Assembly (NCBI GenBank): GCA_002083595.1
Contig: MSXT01000008.1
Location: forward strand, 1-47,134
Direction of reading: 5' to 3'
Length of the DNA stretch: 47,134 nt
Source: Proteobacteria bacterium ST_bin16
GTDB lineage: Bacteria; Pseudomonadota; Gammaproteobacteria; Burkholderiales; Nitrosomonadaceae
Shown here: one piece after another, positions 32,962 to 41,516 of the stretch
How the letters are laid out: each line of letters opens with the position of its first letter
Position numbering within the stretch: the stretch's first letter is position 1
Translations under genes and position numbers: made by a program
Notes under the pieces: generated by a model
Databases searched by the model: none
Told to the model about the DNA's origin: nothing
Seen by the model: only the letters and a program-made list of their open reading frames with translations

Positions 32962-35874
32962 CTACGCCATCAATTCCCGCAGAACATAAGGCAAGATTCC
33001 GCCGTGTTTGAAGTAATCCACCTCGATGGTGGTATCGATACGGCATAACAGTTGCACGGTCTGGTTGCTGCCGTCTTTTCGCCGAATACTCAGTGTGACA
33101 TCCTGTTGTGGCTGGATGTTATCCAGCCCTAGGATATCGAATTGCTCGTCGCCTTTGATACCCAACGTATCGGCGTTGTCATTGTTTTTGAATTGCAATG
33201 GCAGAACACCCATGCCAATCAGATTGCTGCGGTGGATGCGTTCAAAGCTGCTGGCGATCACCGCTTTAACACCCAACAGCTGAGTGCCTTTAGCGGCCCA
33301 GTCGCGGCTTGAGCCAGTACCGTATTCCTTGCCACCGAAAACAACGGTGGGAATATTCTGGGATTGATATTTCATTGCGGCATCGTAAATGCTCATTTGC
33401 TCCGGTGCAGCGCCTGCGGCGCCCTGATAAAGGGTAATGCCGCCTTCGCTGCCGGGAATCATCAGGTTTTTGATGCGCACATTGGCAAAGGTACCGCGCA
33501 TCATCACTTCATGGTGGCCGCGCCGGGCGCCATAGCTATTAAAATCGGCTTTGCCGACATGATGATCGAGCAGATAACGTCCTGCGGGTGAAGTGTCCTT
33601 GATCGATCCCGCCGGACTGATATGATCCGTTGTCACGGAATCGCCAAATATCCCTAGTGCGTAGGCATTTTTAATGTCACCCGTGCCACTCGATAGTGCA
33701 GGTTCCAGGGAGAAATTCTGGAAAAAGGGCGGTTCGGCAATATAAGTCGACTCCGGCCAATTGTAGGTTTGTCCGGTAACGGAAGTGACGCTATTCCACA
33801 ACGCGTGATCTTTGGTGAGATTGCCATAGAGTTTCCGGAAGGTATCCGCGTTGGCGGCGTATTTCAATAATGCATGAATTTCCGCGCTGCTGGGCCAGAT
33901 ATCTTTGAGCCACACCGGTTGATTGTTTTTGCCGATACCCAGCGGTTCAGCCGTGAGGTCTTTCAGCACAGTACCGGCGATTGCGTAGGCTACGACTAAT
34001 GGCGGCGATGCTAGAAAGTTGGCGCGAATGTTTGAATGGATGCGCGCTTCAAAATTGCGGTTACCGGATAATACCGCAGCGCAGACCAGATCATTCTTGA
34101 CAATGGCTTCTTCGATCGGCTCGGCTAATGGCCCTGCGTTGCCGATGCACGTGGTGCAGCCGTAACCGACTAGATTAAAACCCAACTGTTCGAGATAAGG
34201 CGACAGTCCAGTGATGTTTAAATAATCGGTGACAACGCGCGAGCCGGGTGCCAGCGATGTTTTGATGTGATGCTTGACCGATAGTCCTTTCTCGACCGCT
34301 TTTTTAGCCAGCAAACCTGCGGCGAGCAGCACGCTTGGATTGGATGTGTTGGTACAGGATGTGATGGCGGCAATCAATACATCGCCGTGACCCAGATCAA
34401 CGCTTGAACCATTCAATTCGACCTGACATAAATCGGCTGCATTGGGCGCGGGGCGGTTACTGGTCATTTCGGTAATATTGCGGGAAACCATCCGCCGCTC
34501 AGTGGATGCAGCGCTTTGCGGTACCGGCGTGCTGCCGGCACTGGGTGCCGACAATCTGTTTTCATCGACATTGCCGGAGTCGATATGTGTGCAAACTTCG
34601 AGATCCTGGCTATGAGCATTGCGCACTGAGTAACGCTGATTGATATCGTCGTTTTGTTTGCCGTAACCGCTTTCTTTGACGGGTTTATTAAAGAGTTCGG
34701 TGAAACGGGATTTTATGGCCGTCAGTTCAATGCGGTCCTGAGGGCGTTTGGGACCCGCCAGTGCAGGCGATACTGAACTCAGATCGAGCGCCAGCTCGCT
34801 GGTATAGTCGATGTCTCCTTTTCTGGGTATGCCATACATTTGCTGTGCCTGGAAATAAGCCTGGAATGCGGCGATTTCTTCCTGGCTGCGTCCCGTGCCT
34901 CTGAAATAATCAATAGTGGCGTCGTCGACCGGAAAGAATCCCATGGTTGCGCCGTATTCCGGTGCCATATTGGCGATCGTGGCGCGATCGGGCAGCGTCA
35001 GTGAAGCGGTTCCTTCACCGAAGAACTCGACGAATTTACCGACCACATTAGCCTTACGCAGCATTTCCGTGATTGTTAGTACCAGATCAGTTGCGGTAAC
35101 ACCTTCACGCAACTGGCCTGTTAAATTGACACCCACCACATCGGGAGTGAGGAAATAAACCGGTTGACCCAGCATCCCGGCTTCCGCTTCGATTCCACCG
35201 ACACCCCAGCCGACGACACCGATACCGTTGATCATGGTGGTATGCGAATCGGTACCGACCAGCGTATCAGGAAAAATAAGTCCGTCTTTCCGGTGCACAC
35301 CGCGCGCGAGATATTCGAGGTTGACCTGATGCACAATGCCAATCCCGGGGGGAATCACCTTGAATGTGTCAAACGCTTGCATGCCCCACTTGATGAACTG
35401 GTAACGTTCGTTATTACGGAAAAATTCTATTTCCATATTGCGATCGATCGCATCTTTCGTACCGTAGTGGTCAACCTGTATCGAATGATCCACGACCAGA
35501 TCGACGGGAACCAACGGTTCGATCAGTTTCGGATTTTTTTCCAGCTTTACCGCCGTGCTGCGCATAGCAGCGAGATCGACCAGCAACGGTACGCCGGTAA
35601 AGTCTTGCAGCACAATGCGGGAAACGACAAACGGTATTTCATCCACTCTGGCAGCTTCGGGTTTCCAGCTGGCCAGTTGCCGGATATGCGCTTCCGTGAT
35701 CTTTTTATTGTCAAAATTCCGCAATACCGATTCCAATACGATACGGATCGATACCGGCAGCCGGGAAATTTTTCCAATGCCACTTTTCTCCAGCGCCGGG
35801 AGTGAATAGTATTTCGCAGTGTTTCCGGGGGCTATGGATAGCTCATGCAGGCAGTTGAATAAATTGTGGCTCAT
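32962..35874 (-). CDS. acnA: AcnA, aconitate hydratase with an internal insert
   Basis: The 970-residue TCA-cycle enzyme interconverts citrate and isocitrate through a [4Fe-4S] cluster. Cluster cysteines are Cys507 in ITSCTNTSNP and the pair in GYGCTTCIGNAGPL. The C-terminal swivelling domain has GKEYGTGSSRDWAAKG and the substrate Arg segment SFERIHRSNLIGMG. Usual AcnA is about 890-900 residues. The extra 70 or so lie at about 405-490, just before the first cluster cysteine, in a Ser/Pro/Asn-rich, probably disordered stretch. Under oxygen or iron stress, AcnA-type proteins can also bind RNA as the apo-form (known for the family, not shown here). Confidence 0.95.
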   Translation of the reverse strand: MSHNLFNCLHELSIAPGNTAKYYSLPALEKSGIGKISRLPVSIRIVLESVLRNFDNKKITEAHIRQLASWKPEAARVDEIPFVVSRIVLQDFTGVPLLVDLAAMRSTAVKLEKNPKLIEPLVPVDLVVDHSIQVDHYGTKDAIDRNMEIEFFRNNERYQFIKWGMQAFDTFKVIPPGIGIVHQVNLEYLARGVHRKDGLIFPDTLVGTDSHTTMINGIGVVGWGVGGIEAEAGMLGQPVYFLTPDVVGVNLTGQLREGVTATDLVLTITEMLRKANVVGKFVEFFGEGTASLTLPDRATIANMAPEYGATMGFFPVDDATIDYFRGTGRSQEEIAAFQAYFQAQQMYGIPRKGDIDYTSELALDLSSVSPALAGPKRPQDRIELTAIKSRFTELFNKPVKESGYGKQNDDINQRYSVRNAHSQDLEVCTHIDSGNVDENRLSAPSAGSTPVPQSAASTERRMVSRNITEMTSNRPAPNAADLCQVELNGSSVDLGHGDVLIAAITSCTNTSNPSVLLAAGLLAKKAVEKGLSVKHHIKTSLAPGSRVVTDYLNITGLSPYLEQLGFNLVGYGCTTCIGNAGPLAEPIEEAIVKNDLVCAAVLSGNRNFEARIHSNIRANFLASPPLVVAYAIAGTVLKDLTAEPLGIGKNNQPVWLKDIWPSSAEIHALLKYAANADTFRKLYGNLTKDHALWNSVTSVTGQTYNWPESTYIAEPPFFQNFSLEPALSSGTGDIKNAYALGIFGDSVTTDHISPAGSIKDTSPAGRYLLDHHVGKADFNSYGARRGHHEVMMRGTFANVRIKNLMIPGSEGGITLYQGAAGAAPEQMSIYDAAMKYQSQNIPTVVFGGKEYGTGSSRDWAAKGTQLLGVKAVIASSFERIHRSNLIGMGVLPLQFKNNDNADTLGIKGDEQFDILGLDNIQPQQDVTLSIRRKDGSNQTVQLLCRIDTTIEVDYFKHGGILPYVLRELMA

Positions 35875-35928
35875 CGGTAATGTTCCTGAATAGTGCGGGT
35901 TAGCGGGTAAATAAAGTATTCTGCCGCT

Positions 35929-35957
35929 AATATATATTTTTAGGCAAACAAAGTCAC
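35929..35957 (-). promoter_or_regulatory. Putative acnA promoter
   Basis: On the minus strand GTGACT (35957-35952) and TATATT (35934-35929) are separated by 17 bases, about 55 bases before the acnA start codon. This is a moderate match to sigma-70 hexamers. Confidence 0.4.
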
Positions 35958-36022
35958 GCTTCGGATTGCGAGCATAAATGACAATAAAGAAACAGAATGG
36001 AGGGGGCTATGGATGTATCAGG

Positions 36023-36099
36023 TGGGGTGGCTGATGGGACTCGAACCCACGACAACCGGAATCACAATCCGGGACTCTACCAACTGAGCTACAGCCACC
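36023..36099 (-). tRNA. tRNA-His (GTG anticodon)
   Basis: The 77-base gene has an encoded CCA. The acceptor stem GTGGCTG/CAGCCAC and the additional G(-1):C73 pair are diagnostic of tRNA-His. The anticodon loop reads TTGTGAT, giving GTG. TAGCTCAGTTGGTAGA (D arm) and GGGTTCGAGTCCC (T arm) are standard. It is last in the Pro-Arg-His cluster. Confidence 0.97.
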
Positions 36100-36181
36100 A
36101 TATGAAGAAAAGTGATACGGTTTTGCACACAAAAACCGGGTTGATCAATTCAGTCCATCCATGAGGAAAATATAATATTTG

Positions 36182-36258
36182 TGGCGTGCCCGACAGGAAT
36201 CGAACCTGTAACCCCCAGCTTAGAAGGCTGGTGCTCTATCCGATTGAGCTACGGGCAC
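36182..36258 (-). tRNA. tRNA-Arg (TCT anticodon)
   Basis: The 77-base gene has an encoded CCA. The acceptor stem GTGCCCG/CGGGCAC is perfect. The anticodon loop CTTCTAA gives TCT, reading AGA/AGG. The T arm CAGGTTCGATTCCTG is standard. It is the middle gene of the cluster. Confidence 0.97.
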
Positions 36259-36292
36259 CAAATCGGGCTGCTCTAAATATTAGGGCTGAAAT

Positions 36293-36369
36293 TGGTCGGG
36301 GTGGAGAGATTTGAACTCCCGACATCCTGGTCCCAAACCAGGCGCGCTACCAGGCTACGCTACACCCCG
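36293..36369 (-). tRNA. tRNA-Pro (TGG anticodon)
   Basis: The 77-base gene has an encoded CCA. The acceptor stem CGGGGTG/CACCCCG is perfect. The anticodon loop TTTGGGA gives TGG. The D arm TAGCGTAGCCTGGTAGCG is typical of tRNA-Pro. It is the first gene of the cluster, 11 bases after the promoter -10 element. Confidence 0.97.
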
Positions 36370-36380
36370 GAAAAGGCGAT

Positions 36381-36409
36381 ACTATACCTTCTTAGCGGTG
36401 AAACGTCAA
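36381..36409 (-). promoter_or_regulatory. Strong sigma-70 promoter of the tRNA Pro-Arg-His cluster
   Basis: On the minus strand TTGACG (36409-36404) and TATAGT (36386-36381) lie exactly 17 bases apart, each 5 of 6 to consensus. A G/C-rich discriminator follows and the tRNA-Pro 5' end starts 11 bases downstream. This is typical of stable-RNA promoters, which respond to growth rate and to DksA/ppGpp. Confidence 0.8.
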
Positions 36410-36570
36410 TTTCTTCGTGCTTCAAGTTGAGAGTTTTGCTGATTTTGTTTGGGCGCGATTGAAAACCAGAAATGTTTACATTTTGCATGCGTCATGTCAC
36501 AAATCGAATTTATAGTGGTGTGTTATTGTAGAACTCGACTGATGACAAACATCAACTATGGATAAATAAC

Positions 36571-36599
36571 TTGTTATCGAACATGTTTTCTGATAATAC
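36571..36599 (+). promoter_or_regulatory. Putative dksA promoter
   Basis: TTGTTA (36571-36576) and TAATAC (36594-36599) are 17 bases apart and 45 bases before the dksA start. The overlapping GATAAT at 36592-36597 gives a different spacing. Confidence 0.45.
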
Positions 36600-36644
36600 T
36601 ATGCGATTTTTGTACGCTAGCGGAATTAAAGAGGAGCCTGACAG

Positions 36645-37070
36645 ATGCCAAAAGAGCTGCAAAGTAAACAAGTGACTCCCTATGAACCCAAAGCAGGTGA
36701 AGAATATATGGGGCCTGATCAGCTGACGCATTTTCGTAAGATACTAGAAGATATGAAAGTGGAATTGGGTCAGGATATTGACCGTGCCGTTCATACCATG
36801 CAGGATGAAGCGACGGTTTTCGCCGACCCTAATGACCGAGCCAGTCAGGAATCTGATATGACGCTTGAATTACGTAACCGTGACCGGGAGCGCAAACTGA
36901 TCAAGAAGATTGATGAGATTATCGGCAAGATCGATTCCGGTGATTATGGTTATTGCGAAAGCTGCGGTGTGGAAATCGGATTAAAACGATTAGAAGCACG
37001 GCCAACGGCGACACTTTGCATCGATTGCAAGACACTGGATGAAATGCGTGAGAGACAAATAGCTAAATAG
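36645..37070 (+). CDS. dksA: DksA, RNA polymerase-binding transcription factor
   Basis: The 141-residue protein matches DksA length. It binds the RNA polymerase secondary channel and works with ppGpp to repress stable-RNA promoters and activate biosynthetic ones. The coiled coil carries the tip segment FADPNDRASQESD with Asp and Ala at the tip. The C4 zinc finger is CESCG...CIDC. It has a strong ribosome site (AGAGGAG). Its position next to a tRNA operon on the other strand is suggestive, since tRNA promoters are classic DksA targets, but this may be incidental. Confidence 0.96.
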   Translation: MPKELQSKQVTPYEPKAGEEYMGPDQLTHFRKILEDMKVELGQDIDRAVHTMQDEATVFADPNDRASQESDMTLELRNRDRERKLIKKIDEIIGKIDSGDYGYCESCGVEIGLKRLEARPTATLCIDCKTLDEMRERQIAK

Positions 37071-37114
37071 TTTTGAACGCAATGAGCTGAAGGGGTTTGT
37101 AGCCGGTAAAAATG

Positions 37115-37143
37115 AAAAGCCCTGCTTGTGAAGCAGGGCTTTT
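37115..37143. terminator. Bidirectional terminator between dksA and pnp
   Basis: AAAAGCCCTGCTT (37115-37127) and AAGCAGGGCTTTT (37131-37143) form a perfect 13-base stem with a three-base loop. A and T tails on both sides fit termination of the convergent dksA and pnp genes. Confidence 0.92.
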
Positions 37144-37173
37144 GTTTAAATTAATGCGTAAATCTGAAACGGT

Positions 37174-39294
37174 TTAAGATTCTTCTGTAGCAGGATCCGC
37201 ATTTCCTTCATCAGCGGCTAGCGCTTTCATGCTGAGGCGCAGTCTACCCTTGTCATCCGCTTCAAGCACCTTGACACGAACCTGCTGGCCCTCGTTCAAA
37301 TGATCGGAAACGTTGTTGACACGCTCATTGGCGATTTGCGAAATGTGCAACAAACCGTCTTTTCCAGGAAGAACGCTGACGATAGCACCAAAATCCAGTA
37401 ATTTCAGAACTATGCCGTCATAAATTTTACCAACTTCGACTTCCGCCGTAATGTCTTCAATACGTTTCTTGGCGAGCTCACCGCCTTCCGCATTAACACA
37501 AGCGATCGTAACTTGACCGTCATCGGTGATATCAATGGTGGTGCCGGTTTCTTCCGTGAGCGTGCGTATTACAGCGCCGCCTTTACCGATAACATCGCGA
37601 ATCTTTTCTGGATTGATTTTCAGTTTGATGATGCGTGGTGCATGCACTGAAATATCTTCCCGGGTCGATGGCAGCGCTTGTTTCATGATTTGCAGGATAT
37701 GCACCCGCCCTTCATGTGCTTGTATCAATGCCGCGTGCATGATTTCTTTGGTGATACCTTGAATTTTGATATCCATTTGCAAGGCGGTGATACCTTTCTC
37801 GGTACCTGCTACCTTGAAATCCATATCGCCGAGGTGATCTTCATCACCAAGAATGTCCGTCAGTACAGCGAAACGGTTGCCATCCTTAATCAAACCCATG
37901 GCGATACCCGCGACATGAGCTTTTAATGGAACACCTGCATCCATCAGTGCAAGGCAACCGCCACAGACCGACGCCATTGAGCTGGAACCATTGGATTCGG
38001 TAATTTCGGATACTACACGGAGTGAATAACCGAATTCTTCGGGAGTTGGTAGTACCGCGGCAAGGGCGCGTTTAGCAAGCCGTCCGTGACCGATTTCACG
38101 GCGTTTTGGAGTGCCGACACGGCCAATTTCTCCTGTTGCATAGGGCGGCATGTTGTAATGCAGCATGAACCGGTCGTTATAGTCGCCTTGCAGCGAATCG
38201 ATTTTTTGCTCATCGCGCGCGGTACCTAAAGTTGCAATCGCCAATGCTTGCGTTTCTCCACGGGTAAATAGCGCTGAACCGTGCGTGCGCGGCAACACAC
38301 CGTTACGAATTGTAATGGGTCGGACAGTCCGCGTGCCGCGGCCATCGATCCGGGGGTCACCATCCAGGATTTGGTTGCGTACAATTTTCGATTCCAGTGC
38401 AAAAAAAGCTTCCTTGAATGAATGGAGATCGGGGCCACCCTCGGTATCAACACCGAGTTCGGCGGAGATGCGTTGACTGATGGCTTCAATCGCTTCGCTG
38501 CGCGCTTGTTTTTGTTTGATTTTGTATGCTTGCCGCAAATCAGCTTCCGCCAAGCCGTTAATCTTTTCTTCAAAAGCGACATCTTTTGCCGGTGGTGTCC
38601 AATCCCAAGCGGTAACACCTGCTTCATCAGCAAGCTCGTTGATCGCATTGATAACGACCTGCATTTGCTCATGACCAAACGTCACGGCTCCTAGCATCAC
38701 TTCTTCAGAGAGTTCCAGTGCCTCTGATTCAACCATCAAAACAGCGTTTTGTGTACCTGCAACAACCAGATTCAATTGCGTATCTTCCAATTCGGAAGTG
38801 GTTGGATTTAGAACATATTCATTGTTGATATAACCGACCCGGGCTGCGCCAAGCGGGCCATCGAACGGAATGCCGGAAAGGATTAATGCAGCGGAGGTGC
38901 CAATAATCGAAGGTATATCCGGATCCACTTCATTGTCGGCCGACATTACCGTGGCTACTATCTGCACTTCGTTATAGAAACCTTCGGGGAAGAGCGGTCG
39001 AATAGGACGGTCGATCAATCGGGAAGTTAATATTTCCTTTTCTGATGGACGCCCCTCTCGTTTAAAGAAACTGCCGGGTATTCTGCCTGCCGCATAAGAT
39101 CTTTCCTGGTAATCCACTGTCAGCGGAAAGAAATCCTGTCCTTGTTTTATATTTTTTGCGCCAACTACGGTGACAAGTACTACTGTATCGTCCATTGTAA
39201 CCATTACGGCGCCATGTGACTGTCTTGCTATCTCACCTGTTTCCAGTGTGAGTTGATGGCGTCCATAGGTAATACTCTTCTTAATAGGTTTCAA
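37174..39294 (-). CDS. pnp: Pnp, polyribonucleotide nucleotidyltransferase
   Basis: The 706-residue protein degrades RNA 3' to 5' by phosphorolysis and is a core part of the RNA degradosome. Two RNase PH domains flank an all-helical domain. The second carries the catalytic segment with FDGPLGAARVG-type and DILGDEDHLGDMDFKVAGT motifs (Asp residues for Mg). The C-terminal KH domain (INPEKIRDVIGKGGAVIRTL) and S1 domain (GKIYDGIVLKLLDFGAIVSVLPGKDGLLHISQI) bind RNA. It lies downstream of rpsO on the same strand, the usual rpsO-pnp order, and probably autoregulates through the upstream leader as in E. coli (family knowledge). Confidence 0.97.
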   Translation of the reverse strand: MKPIKKSITYGRHQLTLETGEIARQSHGAVMVTMDDTVVLVTVVGAKNIKQGQDFFPLTVDYQERSYAAGRIPGSFFKREGRPSEKEILTSRLIDRPIRPLFPEGFYNEVQIVATVMSADNEVDPDIPSIIGTSAALILSGIPFDGPLGAARVGYINNEYVLNPTTSELEDTQLNLVVAGTQNAVLMVESEALELSEEVMLGAVTFGHEQMQVVINAINELADEAGVTAWDWTPPAKDVAFEEKINGLAEADLRQAYKIKQKQARSEAIEAISQRISAELGVDTEGGPDLHSFKEAFFALESKIVRNQILDGDPRIDGRGTRTVRPITIRNGVLPRTHGSALFTRGETQALAIATLGTARDEQKIDSLQGDYNDRFMLHYNMPPYATGEIGRVGTPKRREIGHGRLAKRALAAVLPTPEEFGYSLRVVSEITESNGSSSMASVCGGCLALMDAGVPLKAHVAGIAMGLIKDGNRFAVLTDILGDEDHLGDMDFKVAGTEKGITALQMDIKIQGITKEIMHAALIQAHEGRVHILQIMKQALPSTREDISVHAPRIIKLKINPEKIRDVIGKGGAVIRTLTEETGTTIDITDDGQVTIACVNAEGGELAKKRIEDITAEVEVGKIYDGIVLKLLDFGAIVSVLPGKDGLLHISQIANERVNNVSDHLNEGQQVRVKVLEADDKGRLRLSMKALAADEGNADPATEES

Positions 39295-39359
39295 TTAACA
39301 ATCCCTTTTTCCTATTTGATGAATCTTTCCGAATTTTGATTTGCCTGCAGACAAGAATA

Positions 39360-39391
39360 TCGATTGCACGACTGAAAAATGGTCTGCTCGA
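39360..39391 (-). other. Imperfect hairpin between rpsO and pnp (possible RNase III processing site)
   Basis: TCGATTGCACGAC (39360-39372) and GTCTGCTCGA (39382-39391) can pair with small bulges around an A/T loop. It lies 66 bases before the pnp start codon, where E. coli has an RNase III-cleaved hairpin used for pnp autoregulation. Function here is inferred from position. Confidence 0.35.
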
Positions 39392-39420
39392 TTGGCACCA
39401 GCCAAGCTTGAGGAGAACAT

Positions 39421-39690
39421 CTATTTACGTAAACCAAGGCGTTCAATCAGCGTTTGATAAGAATCGGCATTGCGGTTTTTTAGATAGTCAAGCAGTTTGC
39501 GGCGGCGTCCAACCATGCGTAATAGACCGCGGCGGGAATGATGATCCTTGACATGCGTTTTGAAATGACCGATTAAGTCATTGATTCTGGTTGTTAAGAG
39601 TGCAACTTGGACTTCAGGAGAGCCAGTATCCCCTTCGGCTCTTTGATAGTCGCGCACTACCTGTGCTTTTTGGTCGATTGTGACTGACAT
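39421..39690 (-). CDS. rpsO: RpsO, ribosomal protein S15
   Basis: The 89-residue protein has the standard S15 length. It binds 16S rRNA and helps assemble the 30S platform. The conserved segments GDTGSPEVQVALLTTRI, HFKTHVKDHHSRRGLL and MVGRRRKLLDYLK are all present. The start has GGAGAA at good spacing. pnp follows on the same strand. Confidence 0.98.
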   Translation of the reverse strand: MSVTIDQKAQVVRDYQRAEGDTGSPEVQVALLTTRINDLIGHFKTHVKDHHSRRGLLRMVGRRRKLLDYLKNRNADSYQTLIERLGLRK

Positions 39691-40052
39691 AAAATTCTCC
39701 GGTTATTAAACTACCCTTGGGTATAAAGAGCCGGAATTTTACTCTTTTATATCGTTCTTGTCCAAACCAGAACAAGTTATGAAACTAAATCGAACCGGCA
39801 ACAGAGACCTTAAAGCTCGTTACAGCTCAAAAGCTGAGTGATGGGGAAGTGTAATTCTGGGCAAACCGGAATGGGCACGAGTTGAAGTTGATAAAAAAGA
39901 AACTCAGTAATCTATGGAGAACAAAAGAATTGATATTGTGAATTGGATTCTTCTATCAATTCTATTTGTTATCCCTAGTGGTTGATTAAGATCGTTTGTG
40001 CCGCAAAGTACGCATATAGCAGCGCGGGAAAACGATTTCGCATTGCAAAATC
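39691..40052. other. Intergenic stretch upstream of rpsO
   Basis: This region of 362 bases holds the rpsO promoter near its left end. At 39779-39910 there is one plus-strand frame of 20 codons, an in-frame TGA and 22 further codons (see findings). The rest up to 40052 shows no RNA gene, no repeat and no clear terminator for the minus-strand GTPase gene that ends at 40053. Confidence 0.4.
39736..39765 (-). promoter_or_regulatory. Putative rpsO-pnp promoter
   Basis: On the minus strand TTGGAC (39765-39760) and TAAAAT (39741-39736) are 18 bases apart, about 46 bases before the rpsO start codon. Confidence 0.5.
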
Positions 40053-41516
40053 TTAAACTTGCGAATTTTCACCCTCATTTCCCGATGGATTCGTGAATTG
40101 ATCGTTCAATGCTTGAATATAATCGTTAGCTTCGTTAATGATTTCATCAATAGTCTGTTGTGCAACATCATTCCAGCCAGCCGGTCCGCTGAGCAACATT
40201 GGACGGTACGTGGCGGTACTCTTATTAAATGCCTGTACATACTGTTTGTAGACCTCATGATCGTTACCGATTTCATTTGCCAGATTCTTCAGTAGCTTAT
40301 TGGCAACTGCACGGCGGATGGAAAAATGGATGAAAATAATACTGAGCGCTAAAAACGAAGCGATGGCGATTGCTGTGGTATCTCCTTGCATGAGCTCTTC
40401 CGGGAATGTTTTGACAATCCCCCACGATTCATTCATCGTCAAAGCTATTCCTGCCAGCACCGCCAATGTGCCATAAGCTAAGCCATCAAATAATATGACT
40501 TTGCTTTTCCATTTTTTTAGCATGTCAGATAGTTTATTAACAATCTGATTTTTAATACCTTTGGCTGTTTGTTCCAGTTTTCCGACAATGCGGTATGAAC
40601 GTTCGACTTCGATCTGATGCATTCTTGCATTGATGTCAGCCATGTCTTCTTCGCGTTTTTTCTCGAAGCGTTCCTTGATGTGCGGATTGGCGATCGGAAC
40701 GGCAGCGGCGGGATTATAGATGCGATAGAACCTTCCGGTGACTAAGCCTACTTCAGCGAGCGAGCGTTGCCAAGCCGAAACAACTTCTTCCGGATTGTCT
40801 TCCTGTGCGGTGACATCAATCTGATTCAGAATGTACAGGAATTTGTTTGCATCAGCACGGTTAACGCTGGCCGATACCAAATAAGCCAATGTATCCTGCA
40901 TGGCCTTCGGTTCGGGGTGGCGCGCGTCAAAAAATACCAGCACAAGATCGGATAAGTTAATGATGTGTTGTGTTAAGCGCAATGTCGATGCACGCTGATT
41001 GTCGGCGTCAAAGCCCGGAGAATCGATCAGGATTTTTCCGCGTATATTTTCGGACGGACAGGTTTTCAACTGCAAGTAAGCATCAATGCGCTCTTGACCG
41101 GCTTCGGAAATCTCATCAATACTACGGCTGATTTGGAAGAACGGGAAACGCGGGTCGGCATCGAGTGCAATGCCCGGCAGTGTCTTTGCTTCATTATGAC
41201 GGCTGTAGCAAATGACCGTGAATTTGTCATCGACGGCCTGATTGCCGGTGCGTTGCAGCTTCATATCCAGATAGGAATTGATATAGGTCGATTTTCCGGC
41301 GGAGAAGGTACCTAATACGGCGATCATAGGCCACCAGGTCACACAGGTCGCATAGGATTCATCTTTGTTGAGTAACCCCATGCTGTGGCCGACATAATCC
41401 ATTTTTCTGAAGCTTTTTACTGCATTGGCCAGTGTCGGGTTATCCGGATGCTCATCAGCTAAGTGCTTTTGTAAACTCTTAAGATACTTATTAATTTGTG
41501 TTGAGCTATGTGACAT
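40053..41516 (-). CDS. Dynamin-like GTPase with membrane helices
   Basis: The 487-residue protein has an N-terminal dynamin-family GTPase domain: G1 is GTFSAGKS (69-76), G3 is DSPGF (164-168) and G4 is NQID (230-233). A helical region follows (about 275-345). Two hydrophobic helices (about 347-367 and 386-405) probably form a membrane paddle or anchor, and a helical C-terminal segment ends the chain. Bacterial dynamin-like proteins remodel membranes, and some act in fission, repair or phage tolerance. This one resembles the single-chain EHD/LeoA-type outline but I cannot name a subfamily. It is transcribed alone in the direction of rpsO, with 362 bases between. Confidence 0.82.
   Translation of the reverse strand: MSHSSTQINKYLKSLQKHLADEHPDNPTLANAVKSFRKMDYVGHSMGLLNKDESYATCVTWWPMIAVLGTFSAGKSTYINSYLDMKLQRTGNQAVDDKFTVICYSRHNEAKTLPGIALDADPRFPFFQISRSIDEISEAGQERIDAYLQLKTCPSENIRGKILIDSPGFDADNQRASTLRLTQHIINLSDLVLVFFDARHPEPKAMQDTLAYLVSASVNRADANKFLYILNQIDVTAQEDNPEEVVSAWQRSLAEVGLVTGRFYRIYNPAAAVPIANPHIKERFEKKREEDMADINARMHQIEVERSYRIVGKLEQTAKGIKNQIVNKLSDMLKKWKSKVILFDGLAYGTLAVLAGIALTMNESWGIVKTFPEELMQGDTTAIAIASFLALSIIFIHFSIRRAVANKLLKNLANEIGNDHEVYKQYVQAFNKSTATYRPMLLSGPAGWNDVAQQTIDEIINEANDYIQALNDQFTNPSGNEGENSQV

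Noticed and set aside
35164..35805. 213-codon plus-strand frame within acnA
   Set aside because: It is antisense to conserved aconitase sequence with no start signal.
39779..39910. Reading the TGA at 39839 as selenocysteine
   Set aside because: No SECIS-like hairpin is visible directly after the TGA, and the peptide resembles no known selenoprotein. A decayed or chance frame is simpler.
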